Assembly: GCA_046156035.1 (NCBI GenBank)
Contig: JBJXEW010000014.1
Span: 62,001-126,000 of the forward strand
Direction: 5' to 3'
DNA length: 64,000 nucleotides
Source of the DNA: JAEUIX01 sp046156035
Lineage (GTDB): Bacteria > Planctomycetota > Phycisphaerae > Phycisphaerales > UBA1924
Below, one piece after another: positions 23,854 to 31,396 of this stretch. A program made the position numbers and the translations under genes. How positions within the stretch are numbered: position 1 is the first letter of the stretch; each line of letters begins with the position of its first letter. The notes beneath the pieces are model-generated. The model searched no databases. It saw only the letters and a list, made by a program, of their open reading frames with translations, and was not told the origin of the DNA.

Positions 23854-25790
23854 TCGATCTGACCACGCTCAAGGCGCCGGGCTGGGCCAAAATCGTCGCG
23901 GAACTCAACGCGCCGGCGCCGGATGACCGGACCTATCTCGACCGACTGCTGCGCGTGCTCGTGCGGGCCTCCACCGCGCGCCAGGGTGTGCTGCTGCTGC
24001 CGCCCGCGGGCGGTGAGAACAGCGAGCCGCGCGTGCTCAGCATCTTCCCCACACCCGGGGCCAGCCCCGGCGACCCGGACGGCCGCGCGGCCGAGGGGGC
24101 CGCAGCCGAGGGCATGTTGATCGAGCACGGCGCGGATGTGCGGGCCGCCGCGCTCGCGGCCATGGAGACGGGCCAAGCCCGGGCCTTCGGGCTGGACCAG
24201 GGCACCCCGCTCTACGACGCCGACCCCTCACGCGGCTACGTGCTGGCGCTCTGCCTGCCGGACGTGGCCGGGCGACCGGTGGCCGCGGCCACGCTGCTGC
24301 TTGAGCCCCGCAGCAAGCAGGCCGTGCAGAGCACGCTGGCGATCGCCGAACTGCTGGTGGGGTATGTCCACGGGCACGCCTCTCGCCAGCAACTGCGCCG
24401 CAACTCCGCCAACACGTTTGCGCTCGAACTGGGCACGCGCCTGCTCGCGGCGGTGAACAGCACGGAGGGCTTCCGGGGTGCGTGCATCCAACTCGTGAAC
24501 GACGCGGCCAAGCAACTGGGAGCCGATCGCGTCGCCCTGGGCTGGTGCGTGCGAGACTCGGTGCAGGTCAAGGCCATCAGCGACACCGAGCACTTCGACC
24601 GGCGCGTGCAGATGGTGCGCAAACTCGAAGCCGCGATGGACGAATGCCTGGACCAGGAGCAGCCCGTGCTGCACCCTGCGCCCCCCGCAGAGACCGACGC
24701 GCTGCTGAGCCAGGCCGTGACCTCCAGCCATCGCGAACTGGCCGCGGGCAACGCCGACCTGCGTTTGTGCTCGGTGCCCCTGCGCGACAAGGACAGCGTG
24801 GTGGGCGTGCTGACGGTGGAGGCGACCGGCGCGGGCGTGATCGATCTCAACACCATCGAGGTGCTGCAGGCCACGCTGGACCTGGTGGCCCCCGTGATGC
24901 GCGTGCGCCACGACGACGACCGCAACCTCGCGCTCCGCGCGTGGCACTCCGCCAAGCGCGGCGGCGCGTGGGCCGTGGGCACCAAGCACACGGTCTGGAA
25001 ACTCGCGGGCATCGCGCTGCTGGCGGCCTTCCTGTTCTGCACGTTCTGGACAACAACATACACCGTTGGGGCTCCGGCCACGATCCAGCCCCGCACGCGC
25101 CAGATCGTGTCGGTGCCGTTTGATGCACTGCTGAAGTCGTTCCCGGAGAGCGTGGAGGCGGGCAGCGTTGTGAAAGCGGGAGACGTGGTGGCGCAACTTG
25201 ACACGGCGGAGATCGAACTGGCCGCGCAGGATGCGCTGCAGAAGATCGCCCAGGCGGAGAAGATGCAATCGACCGCGCGGGCGCAGGGACGTGTGGACGA
25301 GGCCCAGCGTGCCGAGGCCCAGGCGCTGCGTGCGCGGGCCGAACTGGACCTGGCCCGGAGCCGCATCGAACGCTCGCGGCTCACGGCACCGATCGACGGC
25401 ACCATCATCGCCGGGCGGCTGGCGTCGCTGGTGGGCTCGTCGTTGAAACTCGGCGACAGACTGTTCGAGGTCGCGCCGCTGAACGAACTGGTCATCATCG
25501 CGCGCGTCGATGAGCGCGACATTGCGATGATCGCCGAGGGCGGCAAGGGCCTGCTGGCGACGCGGTCTCACCCTGATGAGACCCACGAGGTGGTGATCGA
25601 GCGTGTCGTGCCGCTGGCAGAAGCGGCCGAGGGCAAGAACCGCTTTGAGGTGCGGGCGCGTGTCGTCACGCCCGCCTCGTGGATGCGCCCGGGCATGGAG
25701 GGCGTGGCCAAACTCGACACGCAGCGTCGCTCGCTCCTTTGGATCGGCACACGGCGCGTGCTGGACGCCATCCGCCTGTGGTGGTGGTGA
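23850..25790 (+). CDS. GAF domain-HlyD adaptor fusion
   Basis: A 646-residue protein with an unusual order. The N-terminal region of about 380 residues contains a GAF-like sensor domain (ELGTRLLAAVNSTEGFRGAC, ADRVALGWCVRD, LRLCSVPLRDKDSVVGVLTV). A single TM segment lies at about residues 382-405 (LAGIALLAAFLFCTFWTTTY). A periplasmic HlyD part follows with lipoyl halves (FPESVEAGSVVKAGDVVAQL and RLTAPIDGTIIAGRLASLVG) around an Ala/Glu/Arg coiled coil. The topology is cytoplasmic sensor inside, adaptor outside. The start overlaps the preceding stop by 4 bp and the next gene begins 3 nt after this stop. The ligand of the GAF domain is unknown. Confidence 0.83.
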   Translation: MIDLTTLKAPGWAKIVAELNAPAPDDRTYLDRLLRVLVRASTARQGVLLLPPAGGENSEPRVLSIFPTPGASPGDPDGRAAEGAAAEGMLIEHGADVRAAALAAMETGQARAFGLDQGTPLYDADPSRGYVLALCLPDVAGRPVAAATLLLEPRSKQAVQSTLAIAELLVGYVHGHASRQQLRRNSANTFALELGTRLLAAVNSTEGFRGACIQLVNDAAKQLGADRVALGWCVRDSVQVKAISDTEHFDRRVQMVRKLEAAMDECLDQEQPVLHPAPPAETDALLSQAVTSSHRELAAGNADLRLCSVPLRDKDSVVGVLTVEATGAGVIDLNTIEVLQATLDLVAPVMRVRHDDDRNLALRAWHSAKRGGAWAVGTKHTVWKLAGIALLAAFLFCTFWTTTYTVGAPATIQPRTRQIVSVPFDALLKSFPESVEAGSVVKAGDVVAQLDTAEIELAAQDALQKIAQAEKMQSTARAQGRVDEAQRAEAQALRARAELDLARSRIERSRLTAPIDGTIIAGRLASLVGSSLKLGDRLFEVAPLNELVIIARVDERDIAMIAEGGKGLLATRSHPDETHEVVIERVVPLAEAAEGKNRFEVRARVVTPASWMRPGMEGVAKLDTQRRSLLWIGTRRVLDAIRLWWW

Positions 25791-25793
25791 GGC

Positions 25794-27971
25794 ATGGACC
25801 GCCCGACCTTCTCCCCATTCTGGCACCGTGTCCGCACGCTCAAGCCGCGCCTGCGCCCGCACGTGGACGTGACCCGCCAGCACTACCGCGGCAAGCGCTG
25901 GCACGTGGCCCACGACCCCACCAGCAACAACTTCTACCGCCTCTCGCCCGTGGGCTACGACTTTGTCTGTACGCTGGACGGCACACGCGACGTGGAGACG
26001 GCGTGGAAGGCCTCCCTCGCGAAGTTCGGGGACGGCGCGCCCACGCAGGGCGAGGTCATCGAACTGCTCAGCCAACTTTACAACTCCAACCTGCTCTCCA
26101 CCGATGCCGCGCCCGAGACCGAGCAACTCCTGCAGCGCGGCCGCAAGCGCACGCAGCGCCGCCTCATGACGCAGGCCGTGGGCCTGATGTACCTGCGCCT
26201 GCGGCTCTTGAACCCCGACCCGATCCTCGCGCTGCTCGAGCCCATCTTCCGCCCGCTCTTGGGGCGCACGGGCCTGGTGCTGTGGTGCGCCCTGGTGCTG
26301 GGCGCGTTCGCCAGCATCCTGCCGGAGTGGCCTCGCCTCGCGGGCAACTTCGACGACTTTGTCAGCCCGGCGAACTTCGGTTTCATGCTGGTGGTCTTCG
26401 TGCTGCTCAAACTCTGGCACGAACTGGGTCACGGCCTCATCTGCAAACGTCTGGGGGGCCAGGTGCCCGAGGCCGGCGTGATGCTGCTGGTCTTCTTCCC
26501 GTCGCCGTTTGTGGACGCCTCCAGCGCGTGGGCGTTTCCCAGCAAGTGGCAGCGCATCGCCGTGGGCGCGGGGGGCATGATCTTTGAACTGGCCGCGGCC
26601 GCCATCGCCGCGTTCGTCTGGCTCGCCACGGCGGACGGTTCACTGGCCAAGCAACTGGCGTACTACGCCATGCTCACGGCGAGCGTCTCCACCGTGGTGT
26701 TCAACATCAACCCGCTCATGAAGTTCGACGGTTACTACATGCTCGCCGACCTGCTTGAAACACCCAACCTCATGCAGCGGTCTCAGCAGATTCTGAACTA
26801 CTACGCGCAGAAGCACCTCTTCCGCGTGGACAGCCCGCGCTCACCCAGTTCACTCCCGGGTGAGCGCGCCGTGCTCACGGTCTACGGTGTTCTGGCGGGT
26901 CTGTACCGCATCTTCCTGTTCTTCGGCATCACGCTCTTCATCATGGGCCAGTGGTTCGGCATCGGCCTGGTGCTCGCGGCGTGGTCGGCCGCCATGTGGT
27001 TCATCCTCCCCGTCGGCAAACTCATCCATTGGCTCGCGTCGTCTTCCATGCTGGTAGACAAGCGCGCCCGGGCCATCCTCACCACGCTCGCAATCCTGGC
27101 GGGCGCTGCGCTGCTGGTGGGCGTGGTGCCGCTCCCGGACTGGCGGCGTGCTTCGGGCGTGGTGGAGAGCACGGTGCGGGCCGGGGTGTTCTTCGAGAGC
27201 GAGGGGTTCGTGGCCCGCGTCCTGGTGCGGTCGGGAGACCCTGTGGACGCCGGGCAGGAACTGGCGCGCCTCACCAGCCCCCAACTCGAGTCCACGCGCA
27301 GATCGATCGAGGCCCAACTCGCCGAGGTGGAGGTCATCGGCCGTCAGAGCCGCGCCGGCATCGACATTCCCTCCGCCCAGATGGCCGAGTCGCAGGTCCG
27401 GGTGCTCAAAGACCAACTCGCCGAGGTGGCGCTGCGCGAGGCCGCGCTGGTGGTGCGGTCGCCCGTCTCCGGTATCGTCGTGGGCGGAGACCCCGCCGCC
27501 GCGGCAGGCGCGTACGTGCAGCGGGGCCAGCAGTTGTGCTCTGTGCTTGACCCCGCGCGGCTGCGCATCGCGGCAAGTCTGCCTCAGGGCGAGGGGGCGT
27601 GGCTCGCGCAGGTGCCCGCGGCTCGCATCTCGGTGGGCATCCGCTCCATCAGCAATCCGTGGCACGTCTCCGAAGGCGGGCGCGTCTGGTCTCCGAGCGC
27701 GGCTCAGCGAGAACTGCCCCACGGCGCTCTGGGATACCTGGGTGGCGGTCAGGTGGAGACCGATCAGCAGGACCAGAGCGGACGCGTGAGCAAGCAGCCG
27801 CAGTTCACCATCTACATCGATCCGCCCGAGCCTGTGGAGGGTGCCGCCTCGGTGCCGCTGGGTGTGCCCGGCGAGCGTGTGTTCGTGCGTTTCACGCTGC
27901 CGCCGCGCCCGCTGATGGAGCAGGTGATCGACCGGTTCCTGAAACTCATTCAGGGACGGGTGAACCTGTGA
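25794..27971 (+). CDS. PqqD-like / M50 site-2-protease-like / HlyD fusion protein
   Basis: A 725-residue polytopic protein in three parts. Residues about 20-105 look like a PqqD-type winged helix (RPHVDVTRQHYRGKRWHVAH, NNFYRLSPVGYDFVCTLDG, PTQGEVIELLSQLYNSNLL), the fold that binds leader peptides in RiPP pathways. The middle part is an M50-like membrane metalloprotease core: HELGH at residues 209-213 and NPLMKFDGYYM with Asp312 as likely third ligand, within about six to eight TM segments. The C-terminal third is an HlyD-like adaptor (GFVARVLVRSGDPVDAGQEL and AALVVRSPVSGIVVGGDPAA). Protease activity is possible, since the ligands are intact, but is not shown. It lies 4 nt upstream of the secA-like gene. 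Confidence 0.85.
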   Translation: MDRPTFSPFWHRVRTLKPRLRPHVDVTRQHYRGKRWHVAHDPTSNNFYRLSPVGYDFVCTLDGTRDVETAWKASLAKFGDGAPTQGEVIELLSQLYNSNLLSTDAAPETEQLLQRGRKRTQRRLMTQAVGLMYLRLRLLNPDPILALLEPIFRPLLGRTGLVLWCALVLGAFASILPEWPRLAGNFDDFVSPANFGFMLVVFVLLKLWHELGHGLICKRLGGQVPEAGVMLLVFFPSPFVDASSAWAFPSKWQRIAVGAGGMIFELAAAAIAAFVWLATADGSLAKQLAYYAMLTASVSTVVFNINPLMKFDGYYMLADLLETPNLMQRSQQILNYYAQKHLFRVDSPRSPSSLPGERAVLTVYGVLAGLYRIFLFFGITLFIMGQWFGIGLVLAAWSAAMWFILPVGKLIHWLASSSMLVDKRARAILTTLAILAGAALLVGVVPLPDWRRASGVVESTVRAGVFFESEGFVARVLVRSGDPVDAGQELARLTSPQLESTRRSIEAQLAEVEVIGRQSRAGIDIPSAQMAESQVRVLKDQLAEVALREAALVVRSPVSGIVVGGDPAAAAGAYVQRGQQLCSVLDPARLRIAASLPQGEGAWLAQVPAARISVGIRSISNPWHVSEGGRVWSPSAAQRELPHGALGYLGGGQVETDQQDQSGRVSKQPQFTIYIDPPEPVEGAASVPLGVPGERVFVRFTLPPRPLMEQVIDRFLKLIQGRVNL

Positions 27972-27975
27972 ACCC

Positions 27976-29997
27976 ATGAGCCAGGCCCTCACTCAATACC
28001 AAGTCCTCTTTGACTCCGTGCGGTCGCGTGCCCGCCGCCCGGAGCGGCTCAAGCCGCTCGATCGCGTGTACGCACGGGTCAAACTCGCGCTGGCGTCTCG
28101 CGCCACCACGCTGCAAAGGCTGCGGGCCGAGGCCGAGGCGGTGTGTGAACTTGCCCCCTCCGTGCGCGGCTGCTCCAACGCCGTGCTGGACCTGATGCTG
28201 GCCGACCTTCGCGAACTCTTCGTGCGGGGCCGCGACCAGCCGCAAGACCTCCGCCGCGCCCTCGCGGCCATCCGCGAGGCTGCCCGGCGCGAGACCGGCG
28301 AAGAGGCGTACGTCGTGCAACTCATGGGGGCCTTGGCCCTCTACCACGGGCGCATTGTGCAGATGCTCACGGGCGAGGGCAAAACCCTCACCGGTTCGCT
28401 TGCCGCGCCGCTCATGGCGTGGCGGCACAAGCACCTGCATGTGTTCACCGTGAATGACTACCTGGCCAAGCGCGATGCCCAGAGCCGCGCCTGCATCTTC
28501 GCTCGCTGCGGCCTGCGCTGCGGGGCGATTCAGCAGGAGCAGGACCCCGAGTCTCGTCGCTCCACCTACGCCCTGCCCATTGTCTTCGGCACCAGCAAGC
28601 AGATCACCGCAGACTACCTGCGCGACCAGATCGTGCTGCGCGGCCTCGGTCCCGCATGGTCTGCGCGGGCCGCATCCGCGCTCGCCGGCGGCAGCGGAGG
28701 CGGGGGGGATGCCGCGGGCTTGGCCGGCAAGGGCGCCATGCCGCTGGTGCCGGGCCTGCGCGCCTGCATGGTGGACGAGGCCGACGCCGTGCTCATCGAT
28801 GAGGGCGTGGTGCCGCTCATCATCGCCCGCAGCCGCGGGGCGGACGAAATGGCCGAGGCCTACCGCGATGCCGCGGCCATCGCCGCCAAGCTCGACCCGC
28901 GCACCGACTTCCGCATGGAGGTGCTGCGCAAGCGGGCCACGCTCACGGCCGCCGGCGCGACCCGGGTCGGCAAACTCGCCGATCCGCTCGAAGACCCCAT
29001 CTGGCGGGCCAAACGCCGCGCCGAGGAACTGGTCAAGCAGGCCCTCATCGCCGCGGCGTGCTACATCAACGGCCGCCAGTACCAACTCGTGGACGGGCGC
29101 GTGGTGATCGTGGATGAATACACCGGCCGCTTCCTGCCCGATCGCTCGTGGGAGCACGGCCTGCACCAGGCCGTTGAGGCCAAGGAGGGCGTGGAGGTCA
29201 CGGCCGACCGCGAGACGCTCGCCCGCCTGAGTTTCCAGCGGTTCTACCGCATGTACCCCTTCATGTGCGGCATGACGGGCACCGCGGCAGACGCGACGGG
29301 CGAGATCGAGTCCACGTATCAGCGCAAGGTGGTGGTCATTCCCACCAACCGTCCGGTGGTTCGGGTGGAGTGGCCCGCGCGGGCATTTCGCACGTCCGCC
29401 GCGCGTTGGGCAGCGGTCTGCGAGAGCGTGGTGGAGGTTCATGCCGCGGGCCGGCCGGTGCTGGTGGGCACGCGCTCCGTCGAGGCGAGCGAGGGTTTGT
29501 CCAAGCGCCTCACCGCGCGCGGGCTGGCACACCAGGTGCTCAACGCAAACTTCGACAAGGACGAGGCGAAGATCATCGAGGGCGCGGGCGAGAGCCGTTC
29601 GATCATCGTCGCCACCAACATGGCCGGGCGCGGCACAGACATCAAACTGGACGCGAAGGCGCGTGCCGCGGGCGGCCTGCACGTGGTGCTGACGGAGATG
29701 CACGGCGCACGCCGCATTGACCGGCAGTTCATCGGGCGGGCCGGCCGCCAGGGCGACCCCGGCTCGGCCCAGATCTTCGTGAGTCTGGAGGATGAACTGG
29801 TGGGCCTGTTCCTGCCCAAGCCCGCCGCAGCACTGCGGGCCATGGCCACGGCGGATGAACTGCGCGGCCGCACGCGGGCCGTGGCGATGGGCCTGTTCCG
29901 GCTGGCGCAGCGGCTGAACTCCAGCCGCGACCGGACGATGCGCGAGCAGGTGATTCTGTCGGACGAGTGGGTGGACCAGCACCTGCCGGGTGAGTGA
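27976..29997 (+). CDS. compact SecA-like ATPase
   Basis: A 673-residue SecA-family DEAD motor, clearly shorter than housekeeping SecA (usually 800-950). It keeps Walker A MLTGEGKT (residues 130-137), VNDYLAKRDAQ, FGTSKQITADYLRDQ, Walker B VDEADAVLIDE (about 266-276), VIVDEYTGRFLPDRSWEHGL, MCGMTGTA, VLVGTRSVEASE, ATNMAGRGTDIKL and the arginine-finger block RRIDRQFIGRAGRQGDPGS. It ends about 75 residues after SLEDEL, so the helical wing domain, much of the scaffold tail and the Cys-rich zinc tail are missing. It is the last gene of the operon with three HlyD-type proteins, hence a dedicated second SecA is likely, not the essential one. Partners are inferred from position. Confidence 0.9.
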   Translation: MSQALTQYQVLFDSVRSRARRPERLKPLDRVYARVKLALASRATTLQRLRAEAEAVCELAPSVRGCSNAVLDLMLADLRELFVRGRDQPQDLRRALAAIREAARRETGEEAYVVQLMGALALYHGRIVQMLTGEGKTLTGSLAAPLMAWRHKHLHVFTVNDYLAKRDAQSRACIFARCGLRCGAIQQEQDPESRRSTYALPIVFGTSKQITADYLRDQIVLRGLGPAWSARAASALAGGSGGGGDAAGLAGKGAMPLVPGLRACMVDEADAVLIDEGVVPLIIARSRGADEMAEAYRDAAAIAAKLDPRTDFRMEVLRKRATLTAAGATRVGKLADPLEDPIWRAKRRAEELVKQALIAAACYINGRQYQLVDGRVVIVDEYTGRFLPDRSWEHGLHQAVEAKEGVEVTADRETLARLSFQRFYRMYPFMCGMTGTAADATGEIESTYQRKVVVIPTNRPVVRVEWPARAFRTSAARWAAVCESVVEVHAAGRPVLVGTRSVEASEGLSKRLTARGLAHQVLNANFDKDEAKIIEGAGESRSIIVATNMAGRGTDIKLDAKARAAGGLHVVLTEMHGARRIDRQFIGRAGRQGDPGSAQIFVSLEDELVGLFLPKPAAALRAMATADELRGRTRAVAMGLFRLAQRLNSSRDRTMREQVILSDEWVDQHLPGE

Positions 29998-30016
29998 GGG
30001 GCGTCGTCGCGCCGTT

Positions 30017-30040
30017 GGTGGGGCGGACATCCTGTCCGCC
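30017..30040 (+). repeat. REP-like palindrome, GGCGGAC family, copy 1
   Basis: GGCGGAC (30022-30028) and GTCCGCC (30034-30040) form a 7-bp stem with a 5-nt loop, preceded by GGTGG. It sits 20 nt past the SecA-like gene. There is no T-run, so it is not a standard terminator. The same unit occurs at 33291-33313 (inside gyrB) and 34266-34290. Confidence 0.7.
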
Positions 30041-30062
30041 TTCCGGAGAGCACGTCATCACT

Positions 30063-31007
30063 TCACCGCCTGCGTCGCGTTCCAACAGCCGCCAGCAACC
30101 CCAGGGGCAGCGCGGCGGCGGGCGAGGGGATGGCGAACACAAAGTTGGTGGTCGCGATGTTAAAGTTGCCGCCGTTGGAGGCCTGGCCAGCACCGTTGTA
30201 ACTGAAGATGTAACGGCCAGTCTGGCCTTGGGCGCTCCCGTTGATCAGGCGCGCAAACTCCAGCGTGGCATCAGGTGTGCAGATGTACGAGAGTTTGTAG
30301 TAGTCGGCGAAGTTGCCGGCCAGACCCGTGCCGTCAATCGTGGCGACACCCGCAGGCGGGCCCGAGCCGTTGAAGTTATCGTTGGTGGTATCCGGCGAAC
30401 CGAAGTTCACCGTGCGCCCGCCCGTGGAGTTGAAGGCCACCGGCGTGCCGGTGGCCGTGTTGTTCAGGCCGCCGTTTGCGGCATCGGTATTGGCACCGTT
30501 GGCCGCAGGCGTGAAGCCGGCGAACGCGCCCCGGAACGCGGCGAACACACCCGTGTTGGGCACACCGCCCGCCGCGGTGCCAGGCACCACCGCACGTTGC
30601 ACGGAGCCCTGGTTCCGCCCCGCGGCCTGGGCCACGCTGTCAACCAGCGTGATCCGTGATCCGGATATCGCCGAGCCCGCGCCCCCCAAGCGGCTGATGC
30701 CCAGGTTCAGCGTTCCCGCAGTGTTGGGCAGAATGCCCACACGGCCCTGATACGTGATGTCCACACGCCCCACCGCCACGGTTGTGTCGTACGTGATCGG
30801 CTCGTTCAGGTGCACCAGGTTGCTCATGAAGTTCGTGGAGACCGGCGTCACGCCGTCGGGGGCAAATCGCTCGATCTTGAAGCCCGTCTCCCAGCGCTGG
30901 GCGCTTGTCGGCGCGGCTGCCGCTTGCGTGAACTGACCCAGTGCCGAGCCAGCCAAGCCCGCTGCGCCCGCGAGCGCGGCGACCACGCGAAACTCTTGAT
31001 TTCTCAC
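30063..31007 (-). CDS. secreted protein with PEP-CTERM-type sorting signal
   Basis: This 314-residue protein starts with a signal peptide (VVRNQEFRVVAALAGAAGLAGSALGQ; cleavage near residue 24-26), has a beta-rich Gly/Asn/Thr-rich body without recognisable catalytic motifs, and ends with AIPSPAAALPLGLLAAVG followed by TRRRR, an exosortase sorting signal. It is expected at the cell surface or in extracellular matrix. The GTG start at 31007 has AAGGAAGG 6 nt upstream, a strong ribosome site, and is preferred over further in-frame starts. It is divergent from gyrB. Function is unknown. Confidence 0.78.
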   Translation of the reverse strand: MRNQEFRVVAALAGAAGLAGSALGQFTQAAAAPTSAQRWETGFKIERFAPDGVTPVSTNFMSNLVHLNEPITYDTTVAVGRVDITYQGRVGILPNTAGTLNLGISRLGGAGSAISGSRITLVDSVAQAAGRNQGSVQRAVVPGTAAGGVPNTGVFAAFRGAFAGFTPAANGANTDAANGGLNNTATGTPVAFNSTGGRTVNFGSPDTTNDNFNGSGPPAGVATIDGTGLAGNFADYYKLSYICTPDATLEFARLINGSAQGQTGRYIFSYNGAGQASNGGNFNIATTNFVFAIPSPAAALPLGLLAAVGTRRRR

Positions 31008-31396
31008 GACTGCCTTCCTTTTCCGGTCCGCACAGGGACCACCCACCACGCTGTGAGCAACGTGGAGACGACACGACGGTCCGAGTATGCCACCAAAACA
31101 CGGCCGCGGCCACCCCTGCCGGTGAGAAGTGGCTGGACCCGCGGGCAGGGCCCGCACACCCGCCACGGCCTGCACCGATGGGGGCACGGGAACCCGCTTT
31201 TTCACCCCCTCACGGCCCCCGAAAACCCGCCCCACAATCGCGGTTTTTTGAGGCAATCCGACGCCCGTTTCCCTATCATCTGCGCTCGGCTTTTCAACCC
31301 CCTTTCGGGCCTGTCGCGCCCGCCGCTTTTCGCGCGGCGTGCCATGCGAAAGCGGCCTTGGGGTCAGGCCGAATCTTTTGCCCGCAAGGAGCCTCG
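31008..31396. other. 389-bp divergent intergenic region between the PEP-CTERM gene and gyrB
   Basis: No gene is seen. Towards gyrB there is a -10-like TATCAT (31274-31279) without a good -35, then the leader hairpin at 31323-31355 and AAGGAG before the GTG start. Towards the secreted-protein gene, CATACT on the minus strand (31084-31089) is a weak -10 candidate. The TTTTTT at 31244-31249 is not preceded by a stable hairpin. Confidence 0.6.
31323..31355 (+). promoter_or_regulatory. hairpin in the gyrB leader
   Basis: CCGCTTTTCGC (31323-31333) pairs with GCGAAAGCGG (31346-31355) apart from one bulged base, with a 12-nt loop. It lies 41 nt before the gyrB start codon. Similar leader structures can affect mRNA stability or translation; no regulatory role can be shown from sequence. 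Confidence 0.45.

Noticed and set aside
30017..30040. Terminator for the SecA-like operon
   Set aside because: The stem is good but no T-run follows on either strand, and the same hairpin occurs inside gyrB, so it is called a REP-like repeat.
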